From positions 45,343,061-45,407,060 of the forward strand of contig NC_012873.2 of NCBI RefSeq assembly GCF_000003195.3: a stretch of 64,000 bases of DNA, written 5' to 3'. Below are positions 23,783 through 37,032 of this stretch, one piece after another (positions within the stretch are counted from its first letter, which is position 1; the number at the start of each line of letters is the position of its first letter). The translations under genes were made by a program, and so were the position numbers. The DNA comes from Sorghum bicolor. Its lineage: Eukaryota > Streptophyta > Magnoliopsida > Poales > Poaceae. Under the pieces are notes generated by a model, which searched no databases, was not told the DNA's origin, and worked only from the letters and a program-made list of their open reading frames with translations.

Positions 23783-25662
23783 TGAAAGGTCCTATGGCTA
23801 GAGGGGGGGTGAATAGCCTATTTAAAAAATCTACAAACTCACTAGAGCAAGAGGTTAGTAAATAACAAAGCGTAGCTTTTTGCTCTAGATCTAAAAGGGG
23901 TGTTTGCAAGCCACCTATCCAATAATTCTAGTAGCTATGATCACTATGCACACAAGCTCTAGGTCTTCTACAAGTTACACTAGTGAGCTTAACTACACAA
24001 GTCAAAACTAGCAACTAAAACAAGTTACACTACTTTGCGGTAAGTAAAAGGAGAGGAAAAGATATTTATACTGCCGTGTAGGGGATGAACCAATCACCAA
24101 TATATCAACAATCAAGCACCGGGAGAATGCCAATCAATCACAATTGAGACACCAATTTTTCTCTCGAGGTTCACGTGCTTACCGGCACGCTACGTCCCCA
24201 TTGTGTCGACCAACACTTGGTGGTTCGGTGGCTAAGAGGTGTAGCACGAACCTCGTCCTCACTAGGACACCACAAGAACCTACCCACAAGTGAGGTAGCT
24301 CAATGACACGAGCAATCCACTAATGTTGCCTTTGGCTCTCCGCCGAGGTAGGCACAAACCTCTCACAATCACCGAGAGATGGCCACGAACAATCACCAAC
24401 TCGTGCCAAAGCTCCTCCGCAGCTCCAAGCCGTCTAGGTGGTGGCAACCACCAAGAGTAACAAGCAAACCCGCTGCTCAACGATCACTAGTGCCACTAGA
24501 TGCTCAAACTCTAAGCAAATGCAACTAGGATCTCTCCCAATCTCACTTTGGATGAACAAATCTTGAACAAGGTGAGTGGGAAGTGTGGGAGTATGCTCAC
24601 AAGGTGTATCAACAAGTTAGAGAGTCAAGAGGGTGAGCAAGAACCGGCCAAGGCTTATTTATAGAAGTCCCAACCTTCAACTAGCCGTTGACAGTTTATC
24701 CCACAGTCTGCGTTCACACCGGACGCGTCCTAGTTCACACCGGATGCGTCCGGTGCTCCTGACTGTTAAAAAAGGAGCCGTTGCCTCTGACACCGACAAG
24801 GCACCGGACGCTTGCTTTTGAAATACCGGACGCGTCCGGTGTCACACCGGACCCAAACTCAGGGAGCGTCGCAAACTTGAGCCAACACCGGTCGCCACAC
24901 CGGACGCACACACCGGACGCGTCCGGTGTGCACCGGACTCACACCCAGAGAGCTCTGCAGGAGGAGTTTGCACCGGACGCTAACTCGGACGCGTCCTAGT
25001 TCACACCGGACGCATTCGGTGTGCACCGGACGCAAACTCTGAGAGTTTCACTGAGAAACGAACTCACCGGACGAGGCACACCGGACTCTACGCGAAAACT
25101 GTTTCCGCGTTCGGTGCCTCAACTCGCACGCGTCCGACCTCATACCGGACGCGTCCAGCCTGAAAGCACTGCGCGAAAAGTTTCTCAACTTCTACCCTTG
25201 CTTCCATGTGCCAACACCAAAGTGTCTCCACACTTGTGCACGTGTGTTAGCATATTTCAAAAACATTTTTCAAGGGTTACTTAGTTAGCTCACTAGGTCC
25301 TAATGCACATGCAAGGAATCCAATCACCTAGTGTCACTTAGACAACCGTTTTCACAACGAGATTACCCCTCTTAATAGTACGGCTATCTATCCTAAATGT
25401 GATCACACCCTCTATGGTGTCTTGATCACCAAAACCAAAACCCTAAGCAATACCTTTGTCTTGATCTCCATAGGGTTTTGTTTTTCTCTTTCTTCTTTTC
25501 CAAGTTTAGCACTTTATCATCTTGTGGTCATCACCATCATCACCATGATCATTACTTGCTCCATCACTTGGCATGTACCAACCTCATTAAGTCTACACAC
25601 ACTTAGTATAGAGGTTAGTGCTAGGGTTTCATCAATTATCCAAAACCCAACTAGGGCTTTCA
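23783..25662 (-). repeat. 3' LTR of the Copia element
   Basis: 1,880 bp, with edges TGAAAG and CTTTCA. The minus-strand TATA box (TATTTATA on plus) is at 24656-24663. The palindromic array CACCGGACGCGTCCGGTG occupies about 24700-25165, immediately upstream of the TATA box in transcription direction. Confidence 0.92.
24700..25165 (-). repeat. Palindromic CCGGACGCGTCCGG array in Copia 3' LTR
   Basis: Roughly a dozen full or half copies of the palindrome, many containing MluI-like ACGCGT cores. Spacing is irregular, separated by 10-40 bp. The array lies directly before the LTR TATA box, in U3. Confidence 0.8.
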
Positions 25663-26792
25663 ATCTCCCCCTTTTTGGTAATTGATGACAACCCTTTTTC
25701 CAAAGATTTTCAATAAAATTTTCTTGGATTCATGTTGCTTGCCCAAGCATTTACCATGTGCAAAGGTTATGGACAAGTTTCATAAGCCCAAATTAGTAGC
25801 AATTGCTCCCCCTACATATGTGCTAAGAGTTTGGATTTGAAAGCTTGCACATATGCTTGAATAGGAAAAAATAGGAGTCAATTTCTACCAAATGATGCTA
25901 AGGTGTAAAGAATAGACCTTTGAAGCGTGATACCAATCGGAGTTGCCAATGTATGCCATCCTTAGCACCATTAGTAACTAGACATTCACAAAACTAGAAC
26001 ACCTCGTGAGATCAACATTATAAACAAGATTCTAGTACCACTTGTGAAACAACGAAAAGTCTAGTTACACTATCTATGCATGCTAGTTCTTCATTTCATC
26101 AATCAAGCCTACAACTAGCATACACCACACAAGCAAAGTATCGGAGAGAAAGCTTCTAAAGCTAAATGCAAATGCAAGCAACCATATGTGATGCACCTAC
26201 AAATGCAACATACAAGTTTATGAGCTTGCTCCCCCTACTTGTGTGCTTCAAAATTTTAATTGATCCCCTTCCTTTATCATGTTACCTTCTTTTATCATGT
26301 TACTCCCCTATCTTTAATCTTTGGGAAATTCTCTCCCCCTTTGTCATCAAAGACCACAAAAGTTGAGCTCAAATTTTAGAAAGGTTAGTGTGAAACCATG
26401 TGGAGTGAGATCATTTCCCCAAATTGGTCCAATCTAGATTACTTGCCTAAGATATTTAACTCGGTTTGATCCAAGGACAAGCTTCTTCACACCTCCAAAT
26501 AAGGGTTATCTTGTACCATGTTGAGTTAAACACTTATAGCTCATATTCTAGATCAAACACTAGGATTGCAAGCCCACAAACATGTCATATGCTACCACTA
26601 GATCAAGTCAAGCATAAAAGCAATAGTGGTACCATACAAGCATCAAATTCATTTGATTTTCATGAATGATCCTAAGATATGTAAGGAATGACTAGATGCA
26701 CTAAGCAAGTCCTTAGCATAGGATGAATGACATGTCAATCAATTTTACCTTGCTTTGCTCGAAGGAGAGGTATGTCATATAGTGGGGGTGCA
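25663..26792 (-). other. Non-coding 3' region of the Copia element, including PPT
   Basis: About 1.1 kb separates the pol stop from the 3' LTR. On the minus strand the LTR is preceded by the purine tract AAAAAGGGGGAGAT at 25663-25676. In some SIRE-lineage elements an env-like ORF sits in this interval; none is visible here. Confidence 0.75.
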
Positions 26793-29700
26793 TCAACACA
26801 TATTTGAGAAGTCAAGTATGTTCAATTCATTCCTTAGCTTGCAAAATCTCTTCTCATCAAGTGGCTTGGTGAATATATCGACAAGTTGATCATCAGTGCC
26901 TATACTCTTAATGCAAATGTCCTCTTTTTGTTGGTGATCTCTTATGAAATGATGGCGGACATCTATGTGCTTTGTTCTTGAGTGTTGAACCGGACTGTTG
27001 GTGAGTTTTACGGCACTTTCATTGTCACATAGCAATGGCACTTCTTTGAAACTGATTCCAAAGTCCTTCAATGTTGCCTTCATCCATAGAATTTGTGCAC
27101 AACAACTATCGGCCGCAATGTACTCCACTTCGGCGGTTGATAATGCAACACTATTTTGCTTCTTGGATGACCATGAGACAAGTGATCTTCCCAATAGTTG
27201 ACATGTGCCCGATGTGCTTCTTCTCTCAACTTTGCATCCCGCATAGTCCGAATCGGAATATCCAACAAGTTCAAACTTTGCACCTTTGGGATACCATAAA
27301 CCAACATTTTGTGTATGCTTCAAGTACCTCAATATTCTCTTTGTTGCTTTCAAATGACTTTCTCTTGGTGAGGCTTGGAATCTTGCACACATGCATACAC
27401 TAAACATGACATCCGGTCTTGATGCGGTCACATAGAGTAGGCTTCCAATCATAGACCGATACAACTTTTGATCCACCATATTTCCACTTGTATCACTATC
27501 TAGGCTTCCATTTGTTCCCATTAGAGTGCTAATTGATTTTGCATCATCCATACCAAACTTCTTGAGCATGTCTTTTATGTACTTGCCTTGACTCACAAAT
27601 GTGCCATTCTTCAATTGCTTAATTTGAAGACCAAGGAAGTAACTAAGCTCTCCAATTATTGACATCTCAAATTCATTAGCCATCATGTTGCCAAACTCTT
27701 CACAAAATTCTTGATTGGTTGATCCAAATATGATATCATCAACATATATTTGCAACACAAACAAGACCTTGCCAATCTTCTTGGTGAAGAGAGTGGTGTC
27801 AACCTTGCCCATATTGAAACCTTTAGAGAGTAAGAAGTCTCTCAATCTCTCATACCATGCTCTTGGTGCTTGCTTCAAACCATACAATGTCTTTCTAAGC
27901 TTGTAAACATGGTTGGGTTTCTTGTCATCTTCAAAACTGGGAGGTTGCTCAACATAAACTTCTTCATTGATATAGCCATTGAGAAAAGCACTCTTGACAT
28001 CCATTTGGTATAGCTTGATATTATAAGCACAAGCATAGGCCAACAAGATCCTAATTGCTTCCAATCTTGCAACCGGGGCATATGTTTCACCAAAGTCAAG
28101 ACCTTCAACTTGAGTATAGCCTTGTGCTACCAATCTTGCTTTGTTCCTTACAACTATCCCATCTTGATCTTGTTTGTTGCGAAAGACCCATCTGACATTA
28201 TGATCACTAGGCCTCTCAACTAATTCCCATACTTGATTTCTCTTGAAGTTATTAAGCTCTTCATGCATAGCATTAACCCAATCAACATCTCTCAATGCTT
28301 CATCAATCTTCTTTGGCTCAATGTGAGACACAAAGGAGAAATGCTCACAAAATGATGCTAGTCTTGATCTAGTTTGCACTCCTCTTTGAATGTCACCTAT
28401 GATATGATCCAATGGATGATCTCTTGCAATGTTTGTTGGTTGGAGTATTTGCACTTGATTGCTTGAACTTGGTTGATCATGAGATGATGTACTAGCTTGT
28501 TGATCTTGCACTTGAGTACCACTTGTACTAGCTTGATTTTGATCACTAGTTTGCACATTAGAGGTAGGGAGCACTTGATCTTTGTCATCTTCAACATCAA
28601 TCACCTCTCTAGGCCTTAAATCACCAATATCCATATTTTTCATTGCATCGGCCAATTGAGTGCCTCTCACATCATCTAGATTCTCATCTTCCTCTTGAGA
28701 GCCATTTGTTTCATCAAACTCAACATCATGCACCTCCTCAAGAGTACCACTAGCCAAATTCCAAACTCTATAAGCTTTGCTAGTAGTGGAGTAACCAAGC
28801 AAGAAACCTTCATCACATTTCTTTTCAAATTTACTCAATCTAGTGCCTTTCTTCAATATGTAGCATTTGCAACCAAAAACCCGAAAGTATGCAATATTGG
28901 GCTTTCTTCCATTCAAGAGCTCATATGGTGTCTTTTCCATCATTGGGTGACAATAGAGTCGGTTGCTATAGTAGCAAGCCGTGTTGATTGCTTCGGCCCA
29001 AAAAGAATGACTCACATTGTATTCACTCAACATTGATCTTGCCATGTCAATCAATGTTCTATTCTTCCTCTCAACAAGACCATTTGATTGTGGAGTGTAC
29101 TTGGCCGAGAATTGATGCCTAATACCAAATTCATCACAAAGCTCATCAACTCTTGTATTCTTGAATTCACTTCCATTGTCACTTCTCACTTTCTTGATGG
29201 TTGTTTCAAACTCATTGTGTACTCTCTTGACAAATGATTTGAAGGTTGCAAAGGCATCACTCTTGTCACTAAGAAAGAATACCCATGTGTATCTTGTGAA
29301 ATCATCCACTATCACAAATCCATATTTGTTTCCACCAATGCTTGTGTATGTGGTTGGTCCAAATAAGTCCATGTGCAACAACTCAAATGCCTTGCATGTA
29401 CTCATGATGCTCTTCTTTGGCTGAGTGTTGCCAACTTGTTTTCCGGCTTGACATGCACTACAAAGCTTGTCTTTCTCAAATGTGACATCTTTCAAGCCTC
29501 TAACAAGATCATGCTTGACTAACTTGTTTAATTGTTTCATTCCAACATGACCAAGCCTTCTATGCCATAACCAACCCATGCTAGATTTAGTGAGCAAGCA
29601 TGTTGACAATTGAGCTTCACTAGCATTGAAATCAACCAAGTATAGATTCTCATATCTAAAGCCTTTGAATATCAAGTTTGAGCCATCTACACTTATGATC

Positions 29701-29995
29701 TCTACATCATCAACTCCAAAGATGCATTTGAAACCAAGATCACAAAGTTGAGCTACGGATAGCAAGTTGAGTTCAAGCTCTCTACTAGTAGCACATTGGA
29801 AATGCTCAAATCATTGGATATAGCAATTTTACCAAGCCCTTTGACCTTGCCTTTGCCATTATCACCAAATGTGATACTATCAACTCCATTGTCATCATTT
29901 GGATTGATTGAATTGAACATTCTTGAATCACCGGTCATGTGTTGTGTGCACCCACTATCAAGCACCCAATGCCTTCCTCCGTCTTTATAGTTTAC
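26793..29995 (-). pseudogene. Copia pol: protease-integrase-RT-RNase H, one frameshift
   Basis: The protease motif LDSGCTQHMTG is at about 29965-29930. A 1-bp frameshift near 29765 separates it from an otherwise uninterrupted 990-codon frame. That frame holds the integrase HHCC domain (WHRRLGH ... CSACQAGK), the D-D-E triad in [15 protein letters not shown] and [11 protein letters not shown] with the YVDDIIFG active site, and RNase H ending in a DNESAVKL...RTKHID block. The stop is at 26793. All visible catalytic residues are present, so only the frameshift and the gag stop prevent full translation. This fits a fairly recent insertion. Confidence 0.9.
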
Positions 29996-30007
29996 CTACA
30001 AAACAAA

Positions 30008-32092
30008 TCAATGTTTCTTAGGTACCCATACTTGTTTGGGTCCTTGGAGGTTAGTGACTAAGCTTTTTGGTACCCAAATGGCCTTCTTCTTTGGACCCAC
30101 AATTGGTGTACCAACAAACTTAGCATGCACACCCTTCTCACCCTTGGTAAGCACATAACAAGAATCAAAAGGAATGTAAGGTACATTAGCATTTTTCTTG
30201 TTCTTGTTCATTTTATTGCAATTAAGCTCTAGGTGCCCAACTTGCTTGCATTTGTAGCAATACCGACCATTGCTCTTCACAAAGCTAGGCTTGTGAGTTG
30301 CAAAGGCTTTCTTGCCCTTCTTGGGGGTATAGCCTAATCCCTCTTTGTTGAGAGAAAACCTTTGGCTACCCAAGCACTTTAGCAAGCGGGCCTCACCACC
30401 ATAGGCCTTGCCTAGGGCATGAGTGAGCTCATCCACCTCTCTCTTGAGAGTCTCATTCTCAACCTTTAGTGAAGCATCACAAGTGACACTAACACTAGAA
30501 GTGGAGGTAGAGTTGGTGGTGGTGGATGAAGACCTACAAGAAGTGTTAGTGCCAACAGCAATAGGTAGGTTGAGTGATTCTTTAATTAAGTCACATGTTG
30601 TTCCCACATCACATGATACAACAACCTTTTCCTTGTTCTCTTCTAACAACAAGGAGTGAGCTTTCTCAAGCTTGGTGTGAGCCTTACCAAGCTTCTCATG
30701 GGCTTCCACTAGCCTCTCATGATTAGCATTGAGCTCATCAAAGGATTGCTCAAGAGCTTTTAACTTCTTGGCCAATTCTTTGCACTTCTTGTTTTTAGAT
30801 TGAATGAGAGAATCGGCTTGTTCTAACATGTCCATGAGTTGTTCATTAGTGAATTCATTTTCATCATCACTATCACTATCATGTTCACGTTCAGTTTCAC
30901 TTTCACTCTCATCATGTTCTACCTTGTGGCCCTTGGCCATGAAGCATGAAGGAGTGTCGAAGAGTGATGGCTTGTTGTTGATAGCAATGCTAGCAAGTGC
31001 CTTCTTCTTGGATGCTTTGTCATCATCACTTGAATCATCATCCGAAGAGGCATCACTATCCCATGTCACAACATAGGATCCACCCTTCTACTTTTTCTTG
31101 AAGACCATCTTCTTCTCTTTCTTTTCTTTCTTCTCCTTCTTGTTCTTCTTCTCATGCTCATCATGATCACTATTGTATGGACAATCCGCCACAATATGAT
31201 CGGGGCTTTTGCACTTGTAGCATAGCCTCACATGCTCCTTGTTCTTGAAGTGATCTCTTCTCTTTCTTGTGTGATACCCCTTCTTCTTCATCATCTTGCC
31301 AAACATGCGGACAAAGAGTGCTAGTGCTTCATCATCACTATCATCATTGCAGCACTCCTCATCACTTGATTCTTCCTTCTTGGCCTTTCCCTTGTTCTTG
31401 CTCTTGGAAGAAGAGCTAGTTTTGAATGCTACACTCTTCTTCTTCTTGTCATCATCATCCTTTTTCATGACCTCATCATCATCATTGTCATTGTATTGAT
31501 CTTCGGTCATGACATCTCCAAGTACCTCATTGGGAGATACACCGGTCAATCCAAGTCTAAAGATGATTGTTCTCAATGTCTTGAATCTCTTGGGCAAGCA
31601 CATTAAGAACTTGTGAATGAAATCCTCATCCTTCACTTTCTCACCAAGGCCCTTGAGATCATTGATGATGACTTGGAGCCTATAGAACATCTCCGGAATT
31701 GACTCATCATCCTTCATCTTGAAGTTTGAAAGCTTGTCCTTGAGCATGTATAACTTGGCACTTTTTACCGTTGTAGTGCCCTCATATGTTTCTTCTAGTC
31801 TTGTCCACACTTCACTTGCCTTCTTAAGATCTTTGACTTGTTCAAATACTTTTGAATCAATGCCATTGTATATTGCGTTGAGAGCCATAGTATTGCATTG
31901 CTTGTTTGCTCTCTCATTGTCGGTGGGGTTAGCTGGATCAAGAATCACAAAGTCATTTTCGGTGACTTCCCACACTCTATCATTTATTGATCCAAGATAC
32001 ATTTTCATCTTTCTCTTCCAATAGTCAAAAGAACTTGTGCCATCAAAGAACGGTGGTTTGCCCCCAACATGGTTGAACACTATTTGAGCCAT
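30008..32092 (-). pseudogene. Copia gag with one internal TAG
   Basis: The ATG is at 32092. The N-terminal half carries the copia-type gag (UBN2-like) region, beginning with a FDGTSSFDYWKRKM stretch. A CCHC knuckle (CYKCKSPDHIVADC) lies before a Lys-rich tail. TAG at 31088-31090 interrupts the frame, which then continues without shift through an acidic, Ser-rich coiled-coil region to a second knuckle (CYKCKQVGHLELNC) and a TGA at 30008-30010. A TGA and a TAG stand between gag and protease in the same frame. A gag-pol stop is known in this lineage, so that part need not be damage. Confidence 0.88.
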
Positions 32093-32136
32093 AATTTGAG
32101 CACCGAGGTTGTTAAGCCTTCACAAATGGTGACCAC

Positions 32137-32149
32137 GGCTCCGATACCA
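32137..32149 (-). other. Primer-binding site of the Copia element
   Basis: On the minus strand it reads TGGTATCGGAGCC, two bases after the 5' LTR. It resembles the initiator tRNA-Met complement TGGTATCAGAGC used by most plant Copia elements, with one substitution. Confidence 0.8.
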
Positions 32150-32151
32150 CT

Positions 32152-33522
32152 TGAAAGGTCCTAATATGGCTAGAGGGCGGGTGAATAACCTATTTAAAAA
32201 ACCTACAAACTCACTAGAGCAAGAGGTTAGTAAATAACAAAGCGTAGCTTTTTGCTCTAGCTCTAAAAGGGGTGTTTGCAAGCCACCTATCCAATAATTC
32301 TAGTTGCTATGATCACTATGCACACAAGCTCTAGGTCTTCTACAGGTTACACTAGTGAGCTTAACTACACAAGTCAAAACTAGCAACTAAAACAAGTTAC
32401 ACTACTTTGCGGTAAGTAAAAGGAGAGGAAAAGATATTTATACCGCCGTGTAGGGGATGAACCAATCACCAATATATCAAAATCAAGCACCGGGAGAATG
32501 CCAATCAATCACAATTGAGACACCGATTTTTCTCCCGAGGTTCACGTGCTTGCCGGCACGCTACGTCCCCGTTGTGTCGACCAACACTTGGTGGTTCGGT
32601 GGCTAAGAGGTGTAGCACGAACCTCGTCCTCACTAGGACACCACAAGAACCTACCCACAAGTGAGGTAGCTCAATGACACGAGCAATCCACTAATGTTGC
32701 CTTTGGCTCTCCACCGAGGTAGGAACAAACCTCTCACAATCACCGGGAGATGGCCACGAACAATCACCAACTCGTGCCAAAGCTCCTCCGCAGCTCCAAG
32801 CCGTCTAGGTGGCGGTAACCACCAAGAGTAACAAGCAAACCCGCTGCTCAACGATCACTAGTGCCACTAGATGCTCAAACTCTAAGCAAATGCAACTAGG
32901 ATCTCTCCCAATCTAACTTTGGATGAACAAATCTTGAACAAGGTGAGTGGGAAGTGTGGGAGTATGCTCACAAGGTGTATCAACAAGTTAGAGAGTCAAG
33001 AGGGTGAGCAAGAACCGGCCAAGGCTTATTTATAGAAGTCCCAACCTTCAACTAGCCGTTGATAGTTTATCCCACAGTCTGCGTTCACACCGGACGCGTC
33101 CTAGTTCACACCGGACGCGTCCGGTATGAGCCAGACCAGCGTCCGGTGCTCCTGGCCGTTAAAAAAGGAGTCGTTGCCTCTGACACTGACAAGGCACCGG
33201 ACGCTCGCTTTTAAAATACCAGACGCGTCCGGTATGCACCGGACCCAAACTCAGGGAGCGTCGCAAACTTGAGCCAACACCGGTCGCCACACCAAACGCA
33301 CACACCGGACGCGTCCGGTGTGCACCGGACTCACACCCAGAGAGCTCTGCAGGAGGAGTTTGCACCGGACGCTAACTCGGACGCGTCCTAGTTCACATCG
33401 GACGCGTCTGGTGTGCACCGAACGCAAACTCCGAGAGTTTCACGGAGAAACGAACTCACCGGACGAGGCACACCGGACTCTACGTGAAAACTCTTTCCGC
33501 GTCCGGTGCCTCAACTCGGACG
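32152..33522 (-). repeat. 5' LTR of the Copia element, larger part
   Basis: It matches 23783-25128 closely. The TATA box is at 33027-33034 (minus) and the palindromic array at about 33085-33522. At 33523 it switches abruptly to LTR sequence of element B. The last 49 bp of this LTR reappear at 41578-41626. About 480 bp of LTR equivalent to 25130-25613 is missing. Confidence 0.88.
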
Positions 33523-34629
33523 CGCCCGCCCACCCCCCTTGGGCGCCCGCCCAGGTGTTTCCACCAATCACAGAATGGAGTACACCATTGCAATGATCTC
33601 GTCGAGCTGATCGAAATGCATATATTACTTGCTATATTTGGAGTTCGGAATCAAAAGATATTAATAAAAGAAGGACTCCACATAAAAGAGCTGCGGGATT
33701 AATTGGGCCCAAATCAGATTTTGGTCCATTAAGGCCTATGTGCATTTTAATGAGATATGGTGGAAAGTTTAGTACCACATCGCCTGCTGAACCAAAAACG
33801 CACAGAGGAGGAGGACTATATAAGCAAGGCCCCTGGCCCCTGGAGAAGACAAGAAATTATCATAGAGATTGAGGGGTGCCCTCGAAGGAAAACCTCTTCT
33901 CTAAATAATATTTCTTTTTAGGCTTAGCAACCAATGTAAAGTAGAAATAGGTCTTCTAGTTTCTACTAGATTGAGAGAGATAGAGTGGAGGTGTGGATCG
34001 GAGGAAGGCCGGCCTGTCGGTGTCTACTCCGAGTTGTACCTGCGGGATCAAGTCTCCTAACCCGAGGCTTGCTTCTAAGATTCTTCAGTAATTCGACTTC
34101 TAATACTAGTAAGTTCTTGTTTTATTGTTCTTTGGTTTATGAGTTTACTTTAATCCTATTCCGGTTGAGTATTAGAGTAATCACTTGCTAGCGTAAACGT
34201 GGTGTTTAGGCTAGGGTACTCATAGATATCCCCTAACTAGCTAGACCGTGGTAGTAGCGAGGAACGTGACATTTCCGAGTTACCTTTGCAGATCACATCT
34301 CGTTAGCAGGACGGGTAGGTTTATAGGTGCGGGTCGAACATCCTTTGTGTTGTCTAGATTCCGTGAGCCTCCTCAATAGAACAGTAGATCATCCTTACCA
34401 AGGTTGGAACGAGACTACGGTTGCAGTCTTCTCTATACATCACTCACATCGAGAGACATTCTTTGTAGCCTAAAGGGATAGTAGCAATAGATTTGGTTAG
34501 TCAGATGCACCCTTTCTCCCAGTGGTAAAAATATAAATACGATAACTCTAGATAACCTCCCGGGTGAAATGCTCACCGATATCCGTGCGCTTGCGGATCA
34601 TTTTCTTATTGCGTTACCAAATATCAACA
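33523..34629 (+). repeat. 5'-truncated 5' LTR of element B
   Basis: It starts at the CGCCCGCCCACC block, equivalent to 40471 in the 3' LTR. TATA box 33817-33824. It ends ATATCAACA. Confidence 0.9.
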
Positions 34630-34637
34630 AGCATTTC

Positions 34638-34655
34638 TGGCGCCGTTGCCGGGGA
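34638..34655 (+). other. Primer-binding site of element B
   Basis: An intact TGGCGCCGTTGCCGGGGA, identical to that of element A. Confidence 0.85.
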
Positions 34656-34740
34656 GAAAGACGGTTTGCTGAGATAACTTTGAGTCTTGCTATTATCTTG
34701 TATTATACTTTTATTCTTTTATCTTTTTATTTTTATCTTT

Positions 34741-35662
34741 ATGGATAACTTAAATTCCATACCTATTATTGAATTTTTGCACCTTCGGAGACCAGCCATA
34801 GACCATGGGAGTCAACAAGTCCTGCCCCTAATTATGATCTATGTCCGGAGTTGATTGCAATAGGTCAAAACCAACCCTTTTCTATAGCCGAGGTCCTATC
34901 TTTTAATCAAGAAGATAATGCACTTTTAGCTACACCTAGGGAATCTTTTAATCTTTCTATAAATTCTGGTTTAAACCTAGCCCTACAAGACCATGTTTTT
35001 TCTAGATATTTTCACATTGGTCTTAATCAATAACCTTTGGTAGAGTCCTTCTTTCTTTATCTATTAGTAAAGGAAGGTATGTCTTCATTCGTGAACATCC
35101 TTCTTGTACTAGTCTTTATAGAAAAATCTTAGAGATAGAGAAGGAATCATCTCCCATACAAGAAGAGGAAGTTTCAATAACCGATTTCCAAACATTTCAA
35201 TCCCATAATTCGGCTATCCAACCCATCCTAGAGTTTAATAAATTCTACTATGCTCTTTCTCTTGAACCTCCCGATAATCCTGTGAATCTCTCTAGACATC
35301 CCATGCATAAGGAGGATCGAGAAGAGCAACATCGATGGCTGGAGGGCATTAAAAATCCATGTGCTGTCACCATTGAATGGATAGATAAAACAAACTTGAG
35401 AGACAATCCTAGAGGAATTTTAAACATTCATGAAGAATCATCCTTGGAGTTTGAGAATGAGAGAAATAACAGTGAGCATGGAAGTTATTTCATAAATACC
35501 TTACCAAGTCCTTGCTCATATAAAACATCTCCCCAATCAATCGGTCTCTCCATCATCACCACATTTGAGATCTCCAACCCCCTCTTCCTTTTTATTTATA
35601 AAAACTTTAAAAGGGCGGTTGTCGATGCATATGTCTATAATAAATATTGCAGATCTCGTTGA
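34741..35662 (+). pseudogene. Degenerate gag-position ORF of element B
   Basis: The ATG at 34741 follows the PBS by about 85 bp. Coding-like stretches lie in three frames: 34741 onward, 34851-35033, and 35282-35662 (126 codons). Single stops and shifts separate them. The third holds a charged segment (HPMHKEDREEQHRWLEGI). There is no zinc knuckle or protease motif. It lies where gag would be, but I do not recognise the family. Confidence 0.4.
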
Positions 35663-37032
35663 GTTGATCTTGATATAGGTAGGTGTTGGAGGGGAAACCA
35701 CTTTACCAACATAACTTGATGGTTTTCCAAGGATAAGCTTAGCGTCCTTAAACGAGCACTTATCAGATCGTAACATGAACTTCTAATTATTTGCAACATT
35801 GCCTTGTGTATTGAGCATATTGAGATAATTATAGAAATATTCCTTCGGGTATTCTTGCCACTAACCTTTCCAGGATTGGAGCAAGAAGATCGGATGAATG
35901 ACAAGCGCAAGGTATGCCCAACCAATCATCATGTAACATTAAATTAAATTCATCCAATCTTGAATTTTGCAAAATTCAAGCTTGGGGGAGTACTTTACAT
36001 AAAACATCCTTTGCCATGCTGCTATATTGGTTGTCCTTACCTTTGAGACATGCTCAATTTGTTAAATACTAATCACACTACTTCATCTCCACTTGAGTAG
36101 ATCTCTATAAAAGCCATCATGCTACCTTTGTTTATCCTAGTAAGTGTTAGTTTGGAAGTACTGGACACACTTCCAATGGCATTTAACTTAAGCGTGGTGC
36201 TTAGGTTAAACAGCCTTCCTTAATCTGATTAGACATGGAGTCTAGTTTGGTTACTGAACTAAAAACTGCTTGAGTAGATATTGGTATATTTTGTGGGACT
36301 AACCCCTGCAGGAGAACTTTCAATATCAACCTGGGAAGTCCTGAGATAAACTCACATTGGAGATGAAGAAAGTGACACATGAAGTTTAACAATTTGCACA
36401 AGAAAGACGTAGCTCATAAGACATGATTCATGGAGGGTGCCACAAACACGATGCACAACCACTAAGAAAGGAAAGCTTCCACAAGGTGATACTATACCAT
36501 CACTCTTCAATAACATCTTAAAGTACTTGATTATCACTTTTATAAGTTCTCCTTGGTTCTGGCATACACATGAATAAAAGAGACAAACATGTATGATTTA
36601 TAACTCCAAATTAACCAACTCAATTAATTCAGCATGTTTAGTCCTTTAATCTTTGTTCTTAGTACTACCTTCGTGATCCCACACTCCTAATCATATAAGC
36701 TAAAGTATTGCACATTCAATCTTTGGAAGATATAAACAAAACATAAATATAGATAGATTATATTTCCATTAGGTTGAGCCATTTGATCTAACAAATGTTT
36801 TAAATGCTACACTCATGATCCATCAACTTTGCCTTGCTCACTATGCTTAAGGTTAGAGAAGAACAAATACACTTTTGGTTCTGTTGGTGTTTTCCACCAA
36901 CAGGGCCCATGCACTTGATCTCTGCCTTGTCTCCATGAATAGGTACACTTCAAACAAAACATGGAGGAGTTTTACAACTCCCAGATTCCACTAAGTGAAG
37001 AACCGGGATCTACGAGCACAAACACAATGGAG
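35663..37032 (+). other. Non-coding, C-like interior of element B
   Basis: It matches element C read on its sense strand, for example the 'ttggtgttt-ccaccaa' inverted repeat near 36890 and the 'gggactaacccctgcagg' block near 36297. An extra polypurine motif AGCTTGGGGGAG lies at 35979-35990. The change to A-family sequence occurs at about 37033 at a shared 'agatcagac'. Confidence 0.65.

Noticed and set aside
24633..25284. Regular CCGGACG repeats considered as a CRISPR-like or satellite array
   Set aside because: Palindromic units with irregular spacing inside an LTR that recur in all LTR copies; no spacers and no cas genes, in a plant genome.
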